Program-made: the position numbers and the translations under genes | Notes under the pieces: generated by a model | Seen by the model: only the letters and a program-made list of their open reading frames with translations | Told to the model about the DNA's origin: nothing | The model's database searches: none | DNA from: an uncultured Microcaldota archaeon | GTDB taxonomy: Archaea; Micrarchaeota; Micrarchaeia; Anstonellales; Bilamarchaeaceae | Assembly: GCA_903828955.1 (NCBI GenBank) | Contig: CAIKOA010000018.1 | Location: 1-64,000 of the forward strand | Length of the DNA: 64,000 nucleotides | Reading direction: 5' to 3' | Part shown: in pieces, positions 41,486 through 51,514 of the stretch | Position numbering within the stretch: position 1 is the first letter of the stretch | Layout of the letters: each line of letters starts with the position of its first letter

Positions 41486-44400
41486 TCATTCCTCTGGCCC
41501 TGTTTTAGGCTTTCTCTTTTTTTCTTCTGCAAGCCTCGCCCTTTCTGCTTTCCCCTCTTCCTCTGCTGCGAATGGATCCTGGGGCTTTCCCCTCCGTGCC
41601 TCGGGTATCCCGCTGTCAATCAGGGCAAGCGTCTTCTCATATTTTTCCTTCTCGTCTTTATCATAGAAAGCACGCGCGGCATCTGGCGTTGCGGATTTCT
41701 CCTGCGCTTCTTCTTTCCTTGAGGCCTCGGAAGGCTCGGTCGGGTATGCGCGGCCGTTTTCTATGGAAATTCTCTCTTCCACGGAGCGGTAGTCTTCCGA
41801 CCTCTGCTGATCCAATGTAATAATCCCTTTTGGAGGAGGGCCACTGGGAACTTCTGGAATATTGTCATGCATGGTGGTCAATAGGTTTTCGATTGCTTTG
41901 TTGGCCTTGGCAGGATCGCCGCTTTGAACGTCTTTAACCAGTGCTTCGGATTGCTCAACCGCGGTTTCGTATTGCCCTTTAGCCACCAGTTTGCCATCTT
42001 TTCCATATTCGTTTGTAACCGGAGGAACGTCGGGAATTGCTATTTTTCCTCCGCCTTCCGCTACCTGCCCAAGTAGATGATTACGAATAGTCTCGTCCCT
42101 GTAAATGCTTTCTTTTGCTTCACCCTCTGCAATCCTTGATTCCTTGGGAATTGATTTATCCGCCATCGCTTCTAATTCTCCAGAAGCCTTTGCTCCTTTA
42201 GCTCCCTCATTTATCTGCTCCATTTGGCTTGCATCCATATGGTATTGATTTCCAAGGTATGAATTCACATATTCTGCGGAAAGCTGCTGGGCAATGGCTT
42301 CCTTTTCCTTTCCTCCTTTTTCCAGCTCTTTGTATGCTTCCGTGATCGCTAAGCATTGCGGAATCTTTTTGTCGTCCAGTATCCCGAGGGACTTGTCGAT
42401 TGCCGCTCTTTTTTGCAACTCTTCATTTGAAATGAGGCCGAGGCCTTCCGCGCTATTGGTAATCGCGGCTTCCAGCGCGAATTTGTCGCGCGTCTCATTA
42501 GTAAGCGGTTCCCCCTTGGCAGATGCCGTCCTGGTTTCTACATAGAGCACATTATCGTCCCTTATTACTGCGGAACTGGCCAATCTATCAGCTTCTACCG
42601 CAGCAACATATTCGCGGACCCCCTCTGCGTTCTTAACCGTCTCCGCAAGCTTTTCACTGCCCTTGGAATTCTCGGTAATGAGCTTCTCGATCCCCGGGGT
42701 CTTCCCTTCCCCGGATACCACGCCATCTATTTTTTGTGCGCATGCTCTTGAAAGATTTTGGTTCCCGTTTTCATCGGCCTGGTGCCCCACAACGCCAAGT
42801 ACGAGCAGGCCCTGCCCTGCAACTTCCGCAGCGCCATCCTTGCCCGGGGCCTTGAGGGATTCTCCAAACTGCTGGTCGAATTTTCCGCTTTGAACGAATG
42901 AGCCAAGCGCTGCAGACATTTTCTGGGCTTCCCCGCTGTCCCCGCTTTCCTTCATATACATTGCGGCTTTGTATGCCTCCTGGAGGGTTGCTTGCCCTGT
43001 GGTAAGCTTCTTCTCAAGCTCTTCGGCTTTTTTACTATCCATCTCTTTTATTTCCTTCTTCATTTCCGCAGAAGCCTCCTTGGAATCGGCAACAGATTCA
43101 AGCGAACTGGATAAGCCAGCTATCTTTTCTTGTGCCACCATCTGGCTTGCAGCCTTTCGTGCTAGGTCAAGAGGCGCGAGGACCGCGGTCTTCTCCGCAT
43201 CGATCTGGCTTCTAATTTCCTCCTTAGTGCCCTTGAAAACTTTGTCGACCGTCTTTCCGGTCGCCGGATCCGTGGTCTGGGCTGTAACTCGCTTTTCGGT
43301 TACCGGGTCCACGTAAGAAAGGGTCACGCCCACAACCTTTCCATTCTCCTTAGCTTCGGTTTCTTTGAAGGTTGCCTTGGTATCGCTTATTGCCCTATTG
43401 AATGAATCCAACGCACCCTGGGTATTCTTTATTGAATTATCAAGTTTTGTGTATAATCCGTCAAATGTGGTTACCCAGACCTTTTCGGGCTTGCCCGTGT
43501 CTTTTCCGTTCTCGTCTTTCTGATTGACGACCTTGCCATTAGCGTCCTTCTTGTCTGTCTGGACCTGGATTCCGTTAACGAGCCAGCTGAATATGGGGCT
43601 TCCGGAGAGCAGCTTGAGGGCAAAAGCACCGCTGATTGCCCCGAGCGTCAGGCCGATTTGTTTGCCAATTGAAAGATCCTTAAACCCAACTACTTGGACA
43701 ATAGACTGGTTCTTTGACATTTCCATCTGCGTCATGGTTCCTTTTGTTCCGGCCCCTGTAACACTCTGTCCTGCCTGGGTTCCAGTCCCTGCCTTGCCTT
43801 TGGTCATTTCCTTTGCTGAGACTCCCGCGCCGGACCGGCCGGCGAGGCTAATGCCCTTAATTGTGCCTCCCAGCCCCTGCGCCTTTCCTCCGATTGTAAA
43901 GCCGGGCATTTTTCCTTCGGTTCTTGCAGAGCCTGTCTTCATGCTTACCTGGCTTTTGCCATCTGCGCCCTTTTTGGACATCCCTATTCCGCTCTGGATT
44001 ACGCTTACCGCGCTTCCAACCATCGAGTTGACGTTCCAGTTCATTCCCCTCGGCCTGAGCGCCCTTTCGGGGGCGCGCTTGTAGCGCGGGGCATATAGGG
44101 AAAACATTTCAAACGGGTTCCTCCCGCTTGCGAACATTGCCGCGGAAAGGAGCCCGAATATCACAAGGATCGGGAAGCAGAGCTGGAATGCGAATTCCAC
44201 GCCCATCAGTTTGGGTTTGGGCGGGATCGAAACGCTATCTATGGACGGGTAGATGGGAGGGGTATTTGCAACGTTCTTGAAAATGACTTTTGCCTGCTCT
44301 GGCCAGGGCGAAGGCCAGCTTAAGCCGGAAGTTGTCGGGCAGGGCTCTACATCCGTATAATGCTTGATACTCTGGTCGTTGAGGCATGTCGGGATGAGGC

Positions 44401-45631
44401 AGCCCTCGCTAACGTCCGAGCAGCAGAAAATGAGCGTTATCTTGCAGCCCAAATCATCGCAAAACTTATAGTTGGGGTCGGAATAGTTGAAATATGCGTT
44501 CCCCGAAGCGTCTGTCGCCATCCTGCAGGTCTTCTTCTTGGTCAGGTCCAAAGAGACCACCTGCACGAAAACCGTCGCGTCGCTCACAACCGGCCTTGAG
44601 CCGTCTTCGTTCTCAACAATGAGCGTGGTGCCGACCTCTTCCTCATCAAGCCTCGGGTCAAGGAACATCCTGGAGACCACGGAATCGTTTGAGGGGCAGC
44701 TATCGCAGAATGAAACGCGCCTGGTGGTGAGCGTGCCGCTTTTGATTGGCTGTATATTTATTATGAATGCGCTCTTTGCCACGCAGCAGTGCAGGGTCGA
44801 GCAGACCTCGCCTTCTGCGCAATCCGTGTCTTTAGCGCATTGGGTGCATGTGAAGAGGCAGATATTTCCTACGCAATCCATGAGCGGCGGGCAGTCCCCG
44901 TTGGAAACGCATTCCACGCAGTTCCCGTTCAGGCATACCCCTGATGGGCAGTCCTCATTGCTAGTGCAGGGGGATATTACGCATTCCCCGTCCGCATTGC
45001 AGGTCTGGCCTAGCGGGCAGTCCTTGCCCGGGCCGCATGCGGGGGTAATGCAGGAACCGTCCTTGCAGATCTGCCCTTCGGGGCACGTGAAATCTGCAGG
45101 GCAGTGGGGTGTCTGGCAGATTCCGTTCTTGCAGACCTGGCCCCCTGGGCAGGGAACCGCGGTCGAGCATTCGGATTTCTGGCAAATCCCGTCTGAGCAT
45201 ATATATCCTTCCGGGCAGTCCGCATTATTTGTGCATCCGCCTGTGGAGGGCGAGCAAACCCCGTTCAGGCAAACTTCCCCGGATTTGCAATCTGAATCGT
45301 TTTTGCAGCCCGTGCATACTCCGTTCACGCATTTCCCGGCCGGGCAGGGTTTTTCACCCGAGCATTCCCCGTTCTTGCACTGGCCGTTTATGCAGACCTG
45401 CCCTGGTGGGCAGTCCGCATCATGGGCGCACGTTCCCGCAGGGACGCAGAGGCCGTTCAGGCATATCTGGCCTGAGGGGCAATCCGCAGTGCCGTTGCAG
45501 GGAATTCCGCCACCGCCCCCGGCGCCGCCTCCTCCTCCTGCGCCTCCGGAAAATCCCCCGGCCGCAAAATAAAGGAGCATGAGTATGATGAAAAGAACGA
45601 TTACCCCAACGATACTCTGGTCACGGTCCAT
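41486..45631 (-). CDS. Giant Cys-rich membrane protein, last gene of the membrane operon
   Basis: This 1,381-residue protein has an N-terminal transmembrane helix (about 7-25), a Gly-rich spacer, then about ten disulfide-type repeats (about 45-285) of the form C-x-N-x-x-D-C-P-x-G-Q-x-C-x-N-G-x-C. A beta-rich region follows (285-475), then a second hydrophobic segment (about 482-503), a third near 660-685, and about 700 highly charged residues with coiled-coil potential and no Cys-rich repeats. The layout implies an extracellular Cys-rich head and a large cytoplasmic or internal tail. The ATG at 45631 has an AAAGGTG ribosome binding site. No family is recognised; its place in the operon suggests a structural part of the same machine. 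Confidence 0.7.
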   Translation of the reverse strand: MDRDQSIVGVIVLFIILMLLYFAAGGFSGGAGGGGGAGGGGGIPCNGTADCPSGQICLNGLCVPAGTCAHDADCPPGQVCINGQCKNGECSGEKPCPAGKCVNGVCTGCKNDSDCKSGEVCLNGVCSPSTGGCTNNADCPEGYICSDGICQKSECSTAVPCPGGQVCKNGICQTPHCPADFTCPEGQICKDGSCITPACGPGKDCPLGQTCNADGECVISPCTSNEDCPSGVCLNGNCVECVSNGDCPPLMDCVGNICLFTCTQCAKDTDCAEGEVCSTLHCCVAKSAFIINIQPIKSGTLTTRRVSFCDSCPSNDSVVSRMFLDPRLDEEEVGTTLIVENEDGSRPVVSDATVFVQVVSLDLTKKKTCRMATDASGNAYFNYSDPNYKFCDDLGCKITLIFCCSDVSEGCLIPTCLNDQSIKHYTDVEPCPTTSGLSWPSPWPEQAKVIFKNVANTPPIYPSIDSVSIPPKPKLMGVEFAFQLCFPILVIFGLLSAAMFASGRNPFEMFSLYAPRYKRAPERALRPRGMNWNVNSMVGSAVSVIQSGIGMSKKGADGKSQVSMKTGSARTEGKMPGFTIGGKAQGLGGTIKGISLAGRSGAGVSAKEMTKGKAGTGTQAGQSVTGAGTKGTMTQMEMSKNQSIVQVVGFKDLSIGKQIGLTLGAISGAFALKLLSGSPIFSWLVNGIQVQTDKKDANGKVVNQKDENGKDTGKPEKVWVTTFDGLYTKLDNSIKNTQGALDSFNRAISDTKATFKETEAKENGKVVGVTLSYVDPVTEKRVTAQTTDPATGKTVDKVFKGTKEEIRSQIDAEKTAVLAPLDLARKAASQMVAQEKIAGLSSSLESVADSKEASAEMKKEIKEMDSKKAEELEKKLTTGQATLQEAYKAAMYMKESGDSGEAQKMSAALGSFVQSGKFDQQFGESLKAPGKDGAAEVAGQGLLVLGVVGHQADENGNQNLSRACAQKIDGVVSGEGKTPGIEKLITENSKGSEKLAETVKNAEGVREYVAAVEADRLASSAVIRDDNVLYVETRTASAKGEPLTNETRDKFALEAAITNSAEGLGLISNEELQKRAAIDKSLGILDDKKIPQCLAITEAYKELEKGGKEKEAIAQQLSAEYVNSYLGNQYHMDASQMEQINEGAKGAKASGELEAMADKSIPKESRIAEGEAKESIYRDETIRNHLLGQVAEGGGKIAIPDVPPVTNEYGKDGKLVAKGQYETAVEQSEALVKDVQSGDPAKANKAIENLLTTMHDNIPEVPSGPPPKGIITLDQQRSEDYRSVEERISIENGRAYPTEPSEASRKEEAQEKSATPDAARAFYDKDEKEKYEKTLALIDSGIPEARRGKPQDPFAAEEEGKAERARLAEEKKRKPKTGPEE

Positions 45632-45665
45632 TGCATACACCTTTCATCCAATAAATTTAAACTTA

Positions 45666-48600
45666 TCATCCGCTTCCAACATATCTAACCGGCCCTACGG
45701 TTCCGGGGGGCGCGAAATCTTCGAAAACCGCGCTTGAGAACCTGCAGGACATCTGGTACTTGTCTATCGGAGGATTGTAGCCGCAGAACGAATCCATCAG
45801 CCCTGAGGCGGGATTGCACTCCACGGAAGTGTTCCCGTCCATTGGGAACACCGCGGGCAGGGAGTCATAGCTGTGCTGCTCGGATTTCTCGTAGGTCACC
45901 GTGTTGTTCTCAAGCAGGTCGAAGCACCATGTGAAATCATCCAGCGAAGAGATCACGTCCCTATATCCCTGGGGGCTGCCTGCAACATCCCCCACCTTGT
46001 ATATTAGCGTATCGTTGGTTCCGTTGTCGTAAACAACATCGCATATTATCCCATTCTCGTATGCGGACGGGCTCGGCTCCTGGCATAGGTCCTTCCTGAT
46101 GCAGTTGTCCGGCCATTTCATTGATGCGCCGGGAGTGTATCCGTCGCAGGTCTGGGTGCTCCTGCCCTTGTACCTCCCGTTGCAGAACTCAGGCTTGTCA
46201 ATGGCCGAGCAGGGGACGCAGTCGCAGGTGTCCTTCTCCGGGACCTCTATGTAGTAGGTCATGATGGAGTGGCCCGCGAATTTCCTTGCCGCGGTGAATA
46301 CCCCCCCGAAGAATTCATCCCTGTATCCGGCGGCATAAGTTTCGCCTCCTTTGCTGATGTCGTTGCGTATTCCGTTGTATTCGCCTATCGTGTCGTCCCA
46401 CTTACCATATATCAGCCCGATGTAGCCGCTCTGGACAAGGTCCTTTGCGTGGTTTCCCATGTATGTCATGAAGCGGCCCCCGTTCTCGTGGTCCCAGCAG
46501 TCGCCGGTCCGGTTTATCGTGAAATCGGTGACCACTATCGGCTTCCCGAAGCGCTGCAGCACCACGCGGCCGAACTCGGTCATGTTCGAGAGGATTGCGC
46601 TAAAGCGCGCGTCCTCGTCTTTTATTTTGCAGTAGTCGTCCCCGTCCCTCAGCTGGATGTTCATCGAGATTACGTCGATGTCTGCCAAGCGCAACTTATT
46701 GCAAACATAGTCTTTCGGGGCGCCTTCGATGCAATTAATATCATCGTAGTGGCAATCGTATAGATTGTCGCATTTGTAGGTGACATCAAAGTCATCAATC
46801 GGTGTGCCGGTAGCTTCTTTTCCTATGGGCAGCCCTGTTGGCGAAAGCACGTCTTTCATTCCCGGATTGGCGATGTATTCGAAAACCAGCGAGAGCTCCC
46901 TCATCCTCTGCTTCATGTCGAAGTTGCCCTCCGGTGAGTCCTCAAAGGGCCCGTATCCGATTGCGACCGAAGTCATGCAGTTGGGGCACTGGAGGCGGGT
47001 TGCCTTCGCACGGTCATCTATGCTTGAATAAAATCCGACGTTACTGTTCGAGTAACAGCCATAATCGCTGCAATACCCGATTGGGAGCCCTCCGGGCAAA
47101 AGCTCGGGCATCTCTCCGGGCTTGCAGGGCTGGCCATCCTTGCATTTGATAAATAATGGCGGGGATTTTTGCATCACAAGTATCGCGGCGCCTTCGTTTG
47201 TTATCGTGTTGCCAAGGAAGCTCCCTATCGAGTAGTATACGCAGCCATCTCCCTTGCCGCTCTCATTATCGCAATAGGTGGAGGAGCTTGTCGCATCCTT
47301 TGTGGGAATCGCAGCGAAAAGATAGCCCCTGTTCTGGTAAAGCTCCTTAATTAATTCAAATGTTGAATAATGCTGGTTTGGCGTCTTCGTGTGCGGATAC
47401 TCGTTGGTATCGAATACCACTGAGTAAGTTTGGTACGGGTTGTCAGGATCAGTCGTCGTAGAATCCGATCCCTCTGCCCAGAGGTTTCCGTCCGTTGCAA
47501 AAATGACCGGCTGGACGTTCCTTTTCATCAGGCTTTCCAGCTGCGTGTCGATGTAGAATGCGTTGGGATAGGTGTAAGGAAGGCCCTTCTGCCCGTATGG
47601 GGGGTCGGCGCCGCTGATGTCCGTGAAGAGATTATAACTGTTTGGATATGTGCACCCTTCCACGTTCGGGTCATCGTCCCAGTAGTAGCTTCCAACTTCA
47701 TAGCTGTTGTAGCCGTTCATCCCATAGGGTTCGAGCGAATAGTCCCCGAATGGGGCCCCATGGGAGATGCTTTTCTGAAAGAGGCTGTAGTAGTTCTGCG
47801 GTGTGTGGATGACCATATTCGGGCAATATGTGTTTCCGTACATCGTGTCGCTGGCGCTGGGGTCGAGGTTCGTATTGGATTCCATTGGGAGCGCGGTTAT
47901 CTCCTGCTTTGCCATGCCCAGATATCCACAGGATTCGCAAACCCCGTAATCCTTTATCTCGAGGTCGTCCCCGTTCTCGTTCAGCAGGCATTTTCCGATT
48001 GACCAGCGGCCGATGTCCTTGTGCCAGGTGGGCGCAATCACGATCATTGAGTCGGTTTCGGCGGCGCAGTCCTTGTCCATGTTTTCGCTGCCCTGCCTTG
48101 TGTGGCCTCCGGACTTGTAGATGTAGCAGCTCAGGCTCTGCGCGTCTTCCGCCTCTCCCAAATCAATATTAGAATCTTCGCTTAGAAGCGTGCAGAAGCC
48201 CTTGCCCGAATTAGCTGCGACTATCGTGCTGGAAACCAGTTCGCTTTGTTCTTTTCCCCCAAGCGCGAAGCCATCGGTCGAGTCCATCTGATCCTTCGCA
48301 TTGTTGCCATAGCACAGATAAATGTCGTCGAAGTACTTGTGCCCGTTTTCATCTGACCCGCTCATGCAGTTTTGTATGAACCTCGTTGCGCTTTTCCCTG
48401 CGCTGCCGAAGTCCCCAATGACAGTGGTGTTTTCGTCTGATTTGCCGCAGTTGGTGCCGCCATCGCAGCAGACAATGTATTTCTTGTCGCCCCTGCTGAA
48501 ATGCCAGCTTCCCATCCACCCGTCTGGGACGGCTCCGCAGGGGTCAAGGAGATAGGACATCATATATACGGTGTTGTAAATCTTATCTTTTTCTGCCGGG

Positions 48601-50381
48601 TTTACCGAAGCCCAGGTCCTCACGGTATAGTCCGGAAGCTTGGCTTTGTCGGCGGTATCATACTTGCCTCCCCCTATGTGCATTACAAAAAAGGGGGTGT
48701 CTATGTATTGCGGGTTATCCTCATCGGTTGGATTGTGGTTGAGCGCAATCATTTTTATCGCGCCCATTGCCGGAAGCTGGGCGATGGTTTCGTCTTGTCC
48801 CGCATGCGTTGATCCGCCTATGTCTATGGGCGCAGAAAGGGTGACGGGAACCTCCACATCCGTGCCCGGGTCATCCCAGGAGGGGACGCTAACCCCCTTT
48901 GAGCCTATGCAGAGCGCCTTGCCGGACGCATCGTCCGAGCAATCGCAGATGATGTCCTGCCCGTCCACTCCAACGCAGACTCCGCGCTTTGTATCAAAGT
49001 TGTTGCAATAGCCGGAAAGGCAGTCCTGAGCGTTGCTGCACTCGAACTCCGCGCCCCCCGCAACGCTTCCGTTTGCAAGGAGGTGCCCCTCGCTCAGCTG
49101 CTTGTTGTAGACCGAGTGGTGGGCAAGAAGCCATGGATAAAATTGATGGGGGTCGTTCTCCATTGTGAGGAAAACCGTTTCCGAGTCGTGCTGGCCTTCC
49201 CAGTTCCAGTCAAAATAAAATGGCGTGATGTCGACTTCTGAAGGAGGGGAGGTGATTAGCCCGAAAACTGGGATTGCCGGCACACTGTCGTCTCCTGGTG
49301 GCTTGCCCTCGTATGCAAGGTACCGCAACAGGGAGTAGCCATCATTGCCTCCCTCGGTGTTTAGGTGGGTTTTCCCGAAGGTTGCGCCATAGAGGGTTGT
49401 TCCGTACCCATACTTGTCCACATCGTTTCCCGAGGGAAGGGATCCGACCGAATTCCTGTATCTGTCGTAGAAATCGATTGCGCTTCCTGAGATTCCGCTC
49501 GGGTAAGGCGTGGTCAGCGCGCCTGTGTAAGGCCCGTATGCGAATGGATTTCCAATCCAGTTATCCTCGTACTTGGTGAGGTATGGGTTGAACGGCTCAA
49601 TCTCGGGCTTGTATCCATAGTTCTTAAGGGCGCACCTGGATGCGCAGTCAAAATAGGAATAGGAGCGGATGTCTCCATCGGTGCTGCAAACATATGTGGA
49701 GGAGACCTTCGTGCAAAGCTGCCCGCCTCCCTGCACCTGGTTGGGTATTGCATAAAGAATGTACCTGTCCACCGTTCCGGACGGGTTCAGGTAGCAGGCC
49801 TGGTCCGTAATCGGGAAATAATACTGGGCTTCCTCGAAATCCTGGAAAGAGCTTCCCACCCCGAAACGGAACTTGTTCATCACGATGTCCCCGGAATTCT
49901 CAAGCTGCCGCAGGAATATGGGGGACATGTTCTGGAGGGTGCATTGCGCCTGCCAGAGCCCGAGCGGCTTGTCGAGGGCCGCCTCCCCGCCGCCTTTCTT
50001 CTGTTTTTTGGTGTGGGATTCGTCCTGGCCGTATCCCGCAGCGAGCGGGCGCGGGTCATAGAAGAAGGTTCCGCAGAAAATCCCGGAGCATGACGTGTTG
50101 CAGGGGACTGCTTTCACGTTCGGGCAGATGGGGGCGGTTTTATGGGTCCCGTTGGAATAGGTATCCTCGAGCGTGCAGGTCCAGTTATCCGCATCGCATT
50201 TGACAACCGGGAGGATTTGCTCCTCGTTGGTTTCGTTCATCCCCTTGCAAACGGCATCGGCCGGGTCTGTGGGGAGCGCTTCGTCCTTATAGCAGCAGAA
50301 CTGGTATTGCGGGCTCATGCAGCCAAAAAGGAAAAAGGCGGCTGCCGCCAAAACTACCAAAAGTGCGATTCTTCCGTTCAT
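45666..50381 (-). CDS. Giant exported lipoprotein of the membrane operon
   Basis: This 1,571-residue protein has a signal peptide with lipobox F-L-F-G-C (Cys21). The mature part has many Cys, Asn-x-Ser/Thr sites and aromatic residues, and no other membrane span is evident, so it is probably fully outside the cell. Residues about 1250-1440 have a pattern reminiscent of a glycosidase-like TIM barrel (I-D-V-I-S-M-N-I, then G-K-P-I-V-V-T-D-F, then S-G-Y-I-G-L-I-Y-G-K-W-D-D); this is tentative. Its start overlaps the end of the sixth paralog by 4 nt, which indicates coupled translation. It could be the surface-exposed or ligand-binding part of the operon's complex. Confidence 0.7.
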   Translation of the reverse strand: MNGRIALLVVLAAAAFFLFGCMSPQYQFCCYKDEALPTDPADAVCKGMNETNEEQILPVVKCDADNWTCTLEDTYSNGTHKTAPICPNVKAVPCNTSCSGIFCGTFFYDPRPLAAGYGQDESHTKKQKKGGGEAALDKPLGLWQAQCTLQNMSPIFLRQLENSGDIVMNKFRFGVGSSFQDFEEAQYYFPITDQACYLNPSGTVDRYILYAIPNQVQGGGQLCTKVSSTYVCSTDGDIRSYSYFDCASRCALKNYGYKPEIEPFNPYLTKYEDNWIGNPFAYGPYTGALTTPYPSGISGSAIDFYDRYRNSVGSLPSGNDVDKYGYGTTLYGATFGKTHLNTEGGNDGYSLLRYLAYEGKPPGDDSVPAIPVFGLITSPPSEVDITPFYFDWNWEGQHDSETVFLTMENDPHQFYPWLLAHHSVYNKQLSEGHLLANGSVAGGAEFECSNAQDCLSGYCNNFDTKRGVCVGVDGQDIICDCSDDASGKALCIGSKGVSVPSWDDPGTDVEVPVTLSAPIDIGGSTHAGQDETIAQLPAMGAIKMIALNHNPTDEDNPQYIDTPFFVMHIGGGKYDTADKAKLPDYTVRTWASVNPAEKDKIYNTVYMMSYLLDPCGAVPDGWMGSWHFSRGDKKYIVCCDGGTNCGKSDENTTVIGDFGSAGKSATRFIQNCMSGSDENGHKYFDDIYLCYGNNAKDQMDSTDGFALGGKEQSELVSSTIVAANSGKGFCTLLSEDSNIDLGEAEDAQSLSCYIYKSGGHTRQGSENMDKDCAAETDSMIVIAPTWHKDIGRWSIGKCLLNENGDDLEIKDYGVCESCGYLGMAKQEITALPMESNTNLDPSASDTMYGNTYCPNMVIHTPQNYYSLFQKSISHGAPFGDYSLEPYGMNGYNSYEVGSYYWDDDPNVEGCTYPNSYNLFTDISGADPPYGQKGLPYTYPNAFYIDTQLESLMKRNVQPVIFATDGNLWAEGSDSTTTDPDNPYQTYSVVFDTNEYPHTKTPNQHYSTFELIKELYQNRGYLFAAIPTKDATSSSTYCDNESGKGDGCVYYSIGSFLGNTITNEGAAILVMQKSPPLFIKCKDGQPCKPGEMPELLPGGLPIGYCSDYGCYSNSNVGFYSSIDDRAKATRLQCPNCMTSVAIGYGPFEDSPEGNFDMKQRMRELSLVFEYIANPGMKDVLSPTGLPIGKEATGTPIDDFDVTYKCDNLYDCHYDDINCIEGAPKDYVCNKLRLADIDVISMNIQLRDGDDYCKIKDEDARFSAILSNMTEFGRVVLQRFGKPIVVTDFTINRTGDCWDHENGGRFMTYMGNHAKDLVQSGYIGLIYGKWDDTIGEYNGIRNDISKGGETYAAGYRDEFFGGVFTAARKFAGHSIMTYYIEVPEKDTCDCVPCSAIDKPEFCNGRYKGRSTQTCDGYTPGASMKWPDNCIRKDLCQEPSPSAYENGIICDVVYDNGTNDTLIYKVGDVAGSPQGYRDVISSLDDFTWCFDLLENNTVTYEKSEQHSYDSLPAVFPMDGNTSVECNPASGLMDSFCGYNPPIDKYQMSCRFSSAVFEDFAPPGTVGPVRYVGSG

Positions 50382-51505
50382 ACCAACTTCCCCACCATTC
50401 CAAGGAACGGGGTGATGTCCCCTCCAAGGATTGTTGTTGCAAACCTTATGAATGTGAGCGCTATTGCAAAAGCCACGAAATTATTGTAAAGCAGCGTAGC
50501 CTGGATATCCGCAACGAATGAAGCGAGGTCGTTTGAAAGCGATATCTCCGCGGCCGAGCCTGAGGTCGAGCCGGTCTGGAGCGCCGCCGAGCCGAAGGAG
50601 AAGCTTCCGAACATCGGAATGTTGCACATGCCGGTGGAGATTATGTTCGGCAGGTTCGGCTCAGCCGAGGCTGCCGTGAAGCCGCTGTCCATTATGAAGC
50701 AGACCGTCGGGTAAACAAAATAGAAGCCTATTCCGATTGACATGAAGAAGGCGCCTATGCCGCGCGTGAAATGGAAGGTGCGCAGGATTATGCCAAGGGG
50801 AAGGAAAACCGCGAGCATGTTCTGTTTTATGTACTCGAGCATGAACATCTTTGCGCTGAGGGCTATCATCAGGTTTACGCAGATGTAGGCGATGCTGTGG
50901 TAGGTTTCCACCTCCTTGAAAATATACTCCTGCATCCATGCGCCTGAGTAAATAGGGACTCCCAGAGCGGTGACCATGAGGGAGTACTGTATTTCAGGGA
51001 AATGGTCCGCTTCACGGACGTACTTGTACTTTTCATTCAGCTTTACCAGGAACTCGTTCGTCCTGCACATGTCCGCATCAATGGGCTGCTTTATCACCGC
51101 GTTGTCCGGCCCGCATTTGATGCTTCCCATGCCCCCGGCAAAATCAAGGGCCTCCGTGAGGGCCGCAATCAGTATCACGACCATCACCGCGGTTGCGGCC
51201 GTGTTCAGCATTTCCGAAATCGAATACCTTTGCAGGTTCTGGGAGCTTAACGCTTTTCCTATTATGTAGATTAAGCCGTTGAAAAACGCGGAAACCATTA
51301 TTGCGAGCATGCAGAGGGGCAGCCACCCCCAGTCCGGCCCGCCTTCCCAGGAGGGAAGGAATTCGCCCTTGTTGAGGATTTCGCTGGTGGCCTTGTCCGC
51401 AAAAACGAGCGGGATGAAGACTGCGATGAATACCGAGAGCAGCGCTATGGGAAGCATCAGCGGAAGCCGCTTTTTTTCTTTCCTGTCTTTTTCTTCCTTT
51501 CCCAT
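50378..51505 (-). CDS. Polytopic membrane protein, paralog 6 of 6
   Basis: This 375-residue protein has a basic N-terminus and several transmembrane helices. It carries the three shared blocks of the operon's family: L-I-Y-I-I-G-K followed by S-E-M, the central F-L-P-L-G-I-I-L-R-T-F-H-F-T-R-G-I-G, and a C-terminal I-L-G-G-D-I-T-P-F. A short polar extracellular region follows the first helices, and a Gly/Ser-rich loop precedes the last ones. The ATG at 51505 has an AGGTGGG ribosome binding site; a GTG nine bases upstream is less likely. It overlaps the giant lipoprotein gene by 4 nt. Confidence 0.75.
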   Translation of the reverse strand: MGKEEKDRKEKKRLPLMLPIALLSVFIAVFIPLVFADKATSEILNKGEFLPSWEGGPDWGWLPLCMLAIMVSAFFNGLIYIIGKALSSQNLQRYSISEMLNTAATAVMVVILIAALTEALDFAGGMGSIKCGPDNAVIKQPIDADMCRTNEFLVKLNEKYKYVREADHFPEIQYSLMVTALGVPIYSGAWMQEYIFKEVETYHSIAYICVNLMIALSAKMFMLEYIKQNMLAVFLPLGIILRTFHFTRGIGAFFMSIGIGFYFVYPTVCFIMDSGFTAASAEPNLPNIISTGMCNIPMFGSFSFGSAALQTGSTSGSAAEISLSNDLASFVADIQATLLYNNFVAFAIALTFIRFATTILGGDITPFLGMVGKLV

Positions 51506-51514
51506 TTTTCCCAC

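Noticed and set aside
44800-45500. CRISPR-like or tandem DNA repeat array
   Set aside because: The repeats are protein-level Cys modules with divergent DNA and variable spacing; there is no constant repeat/spacer structure.
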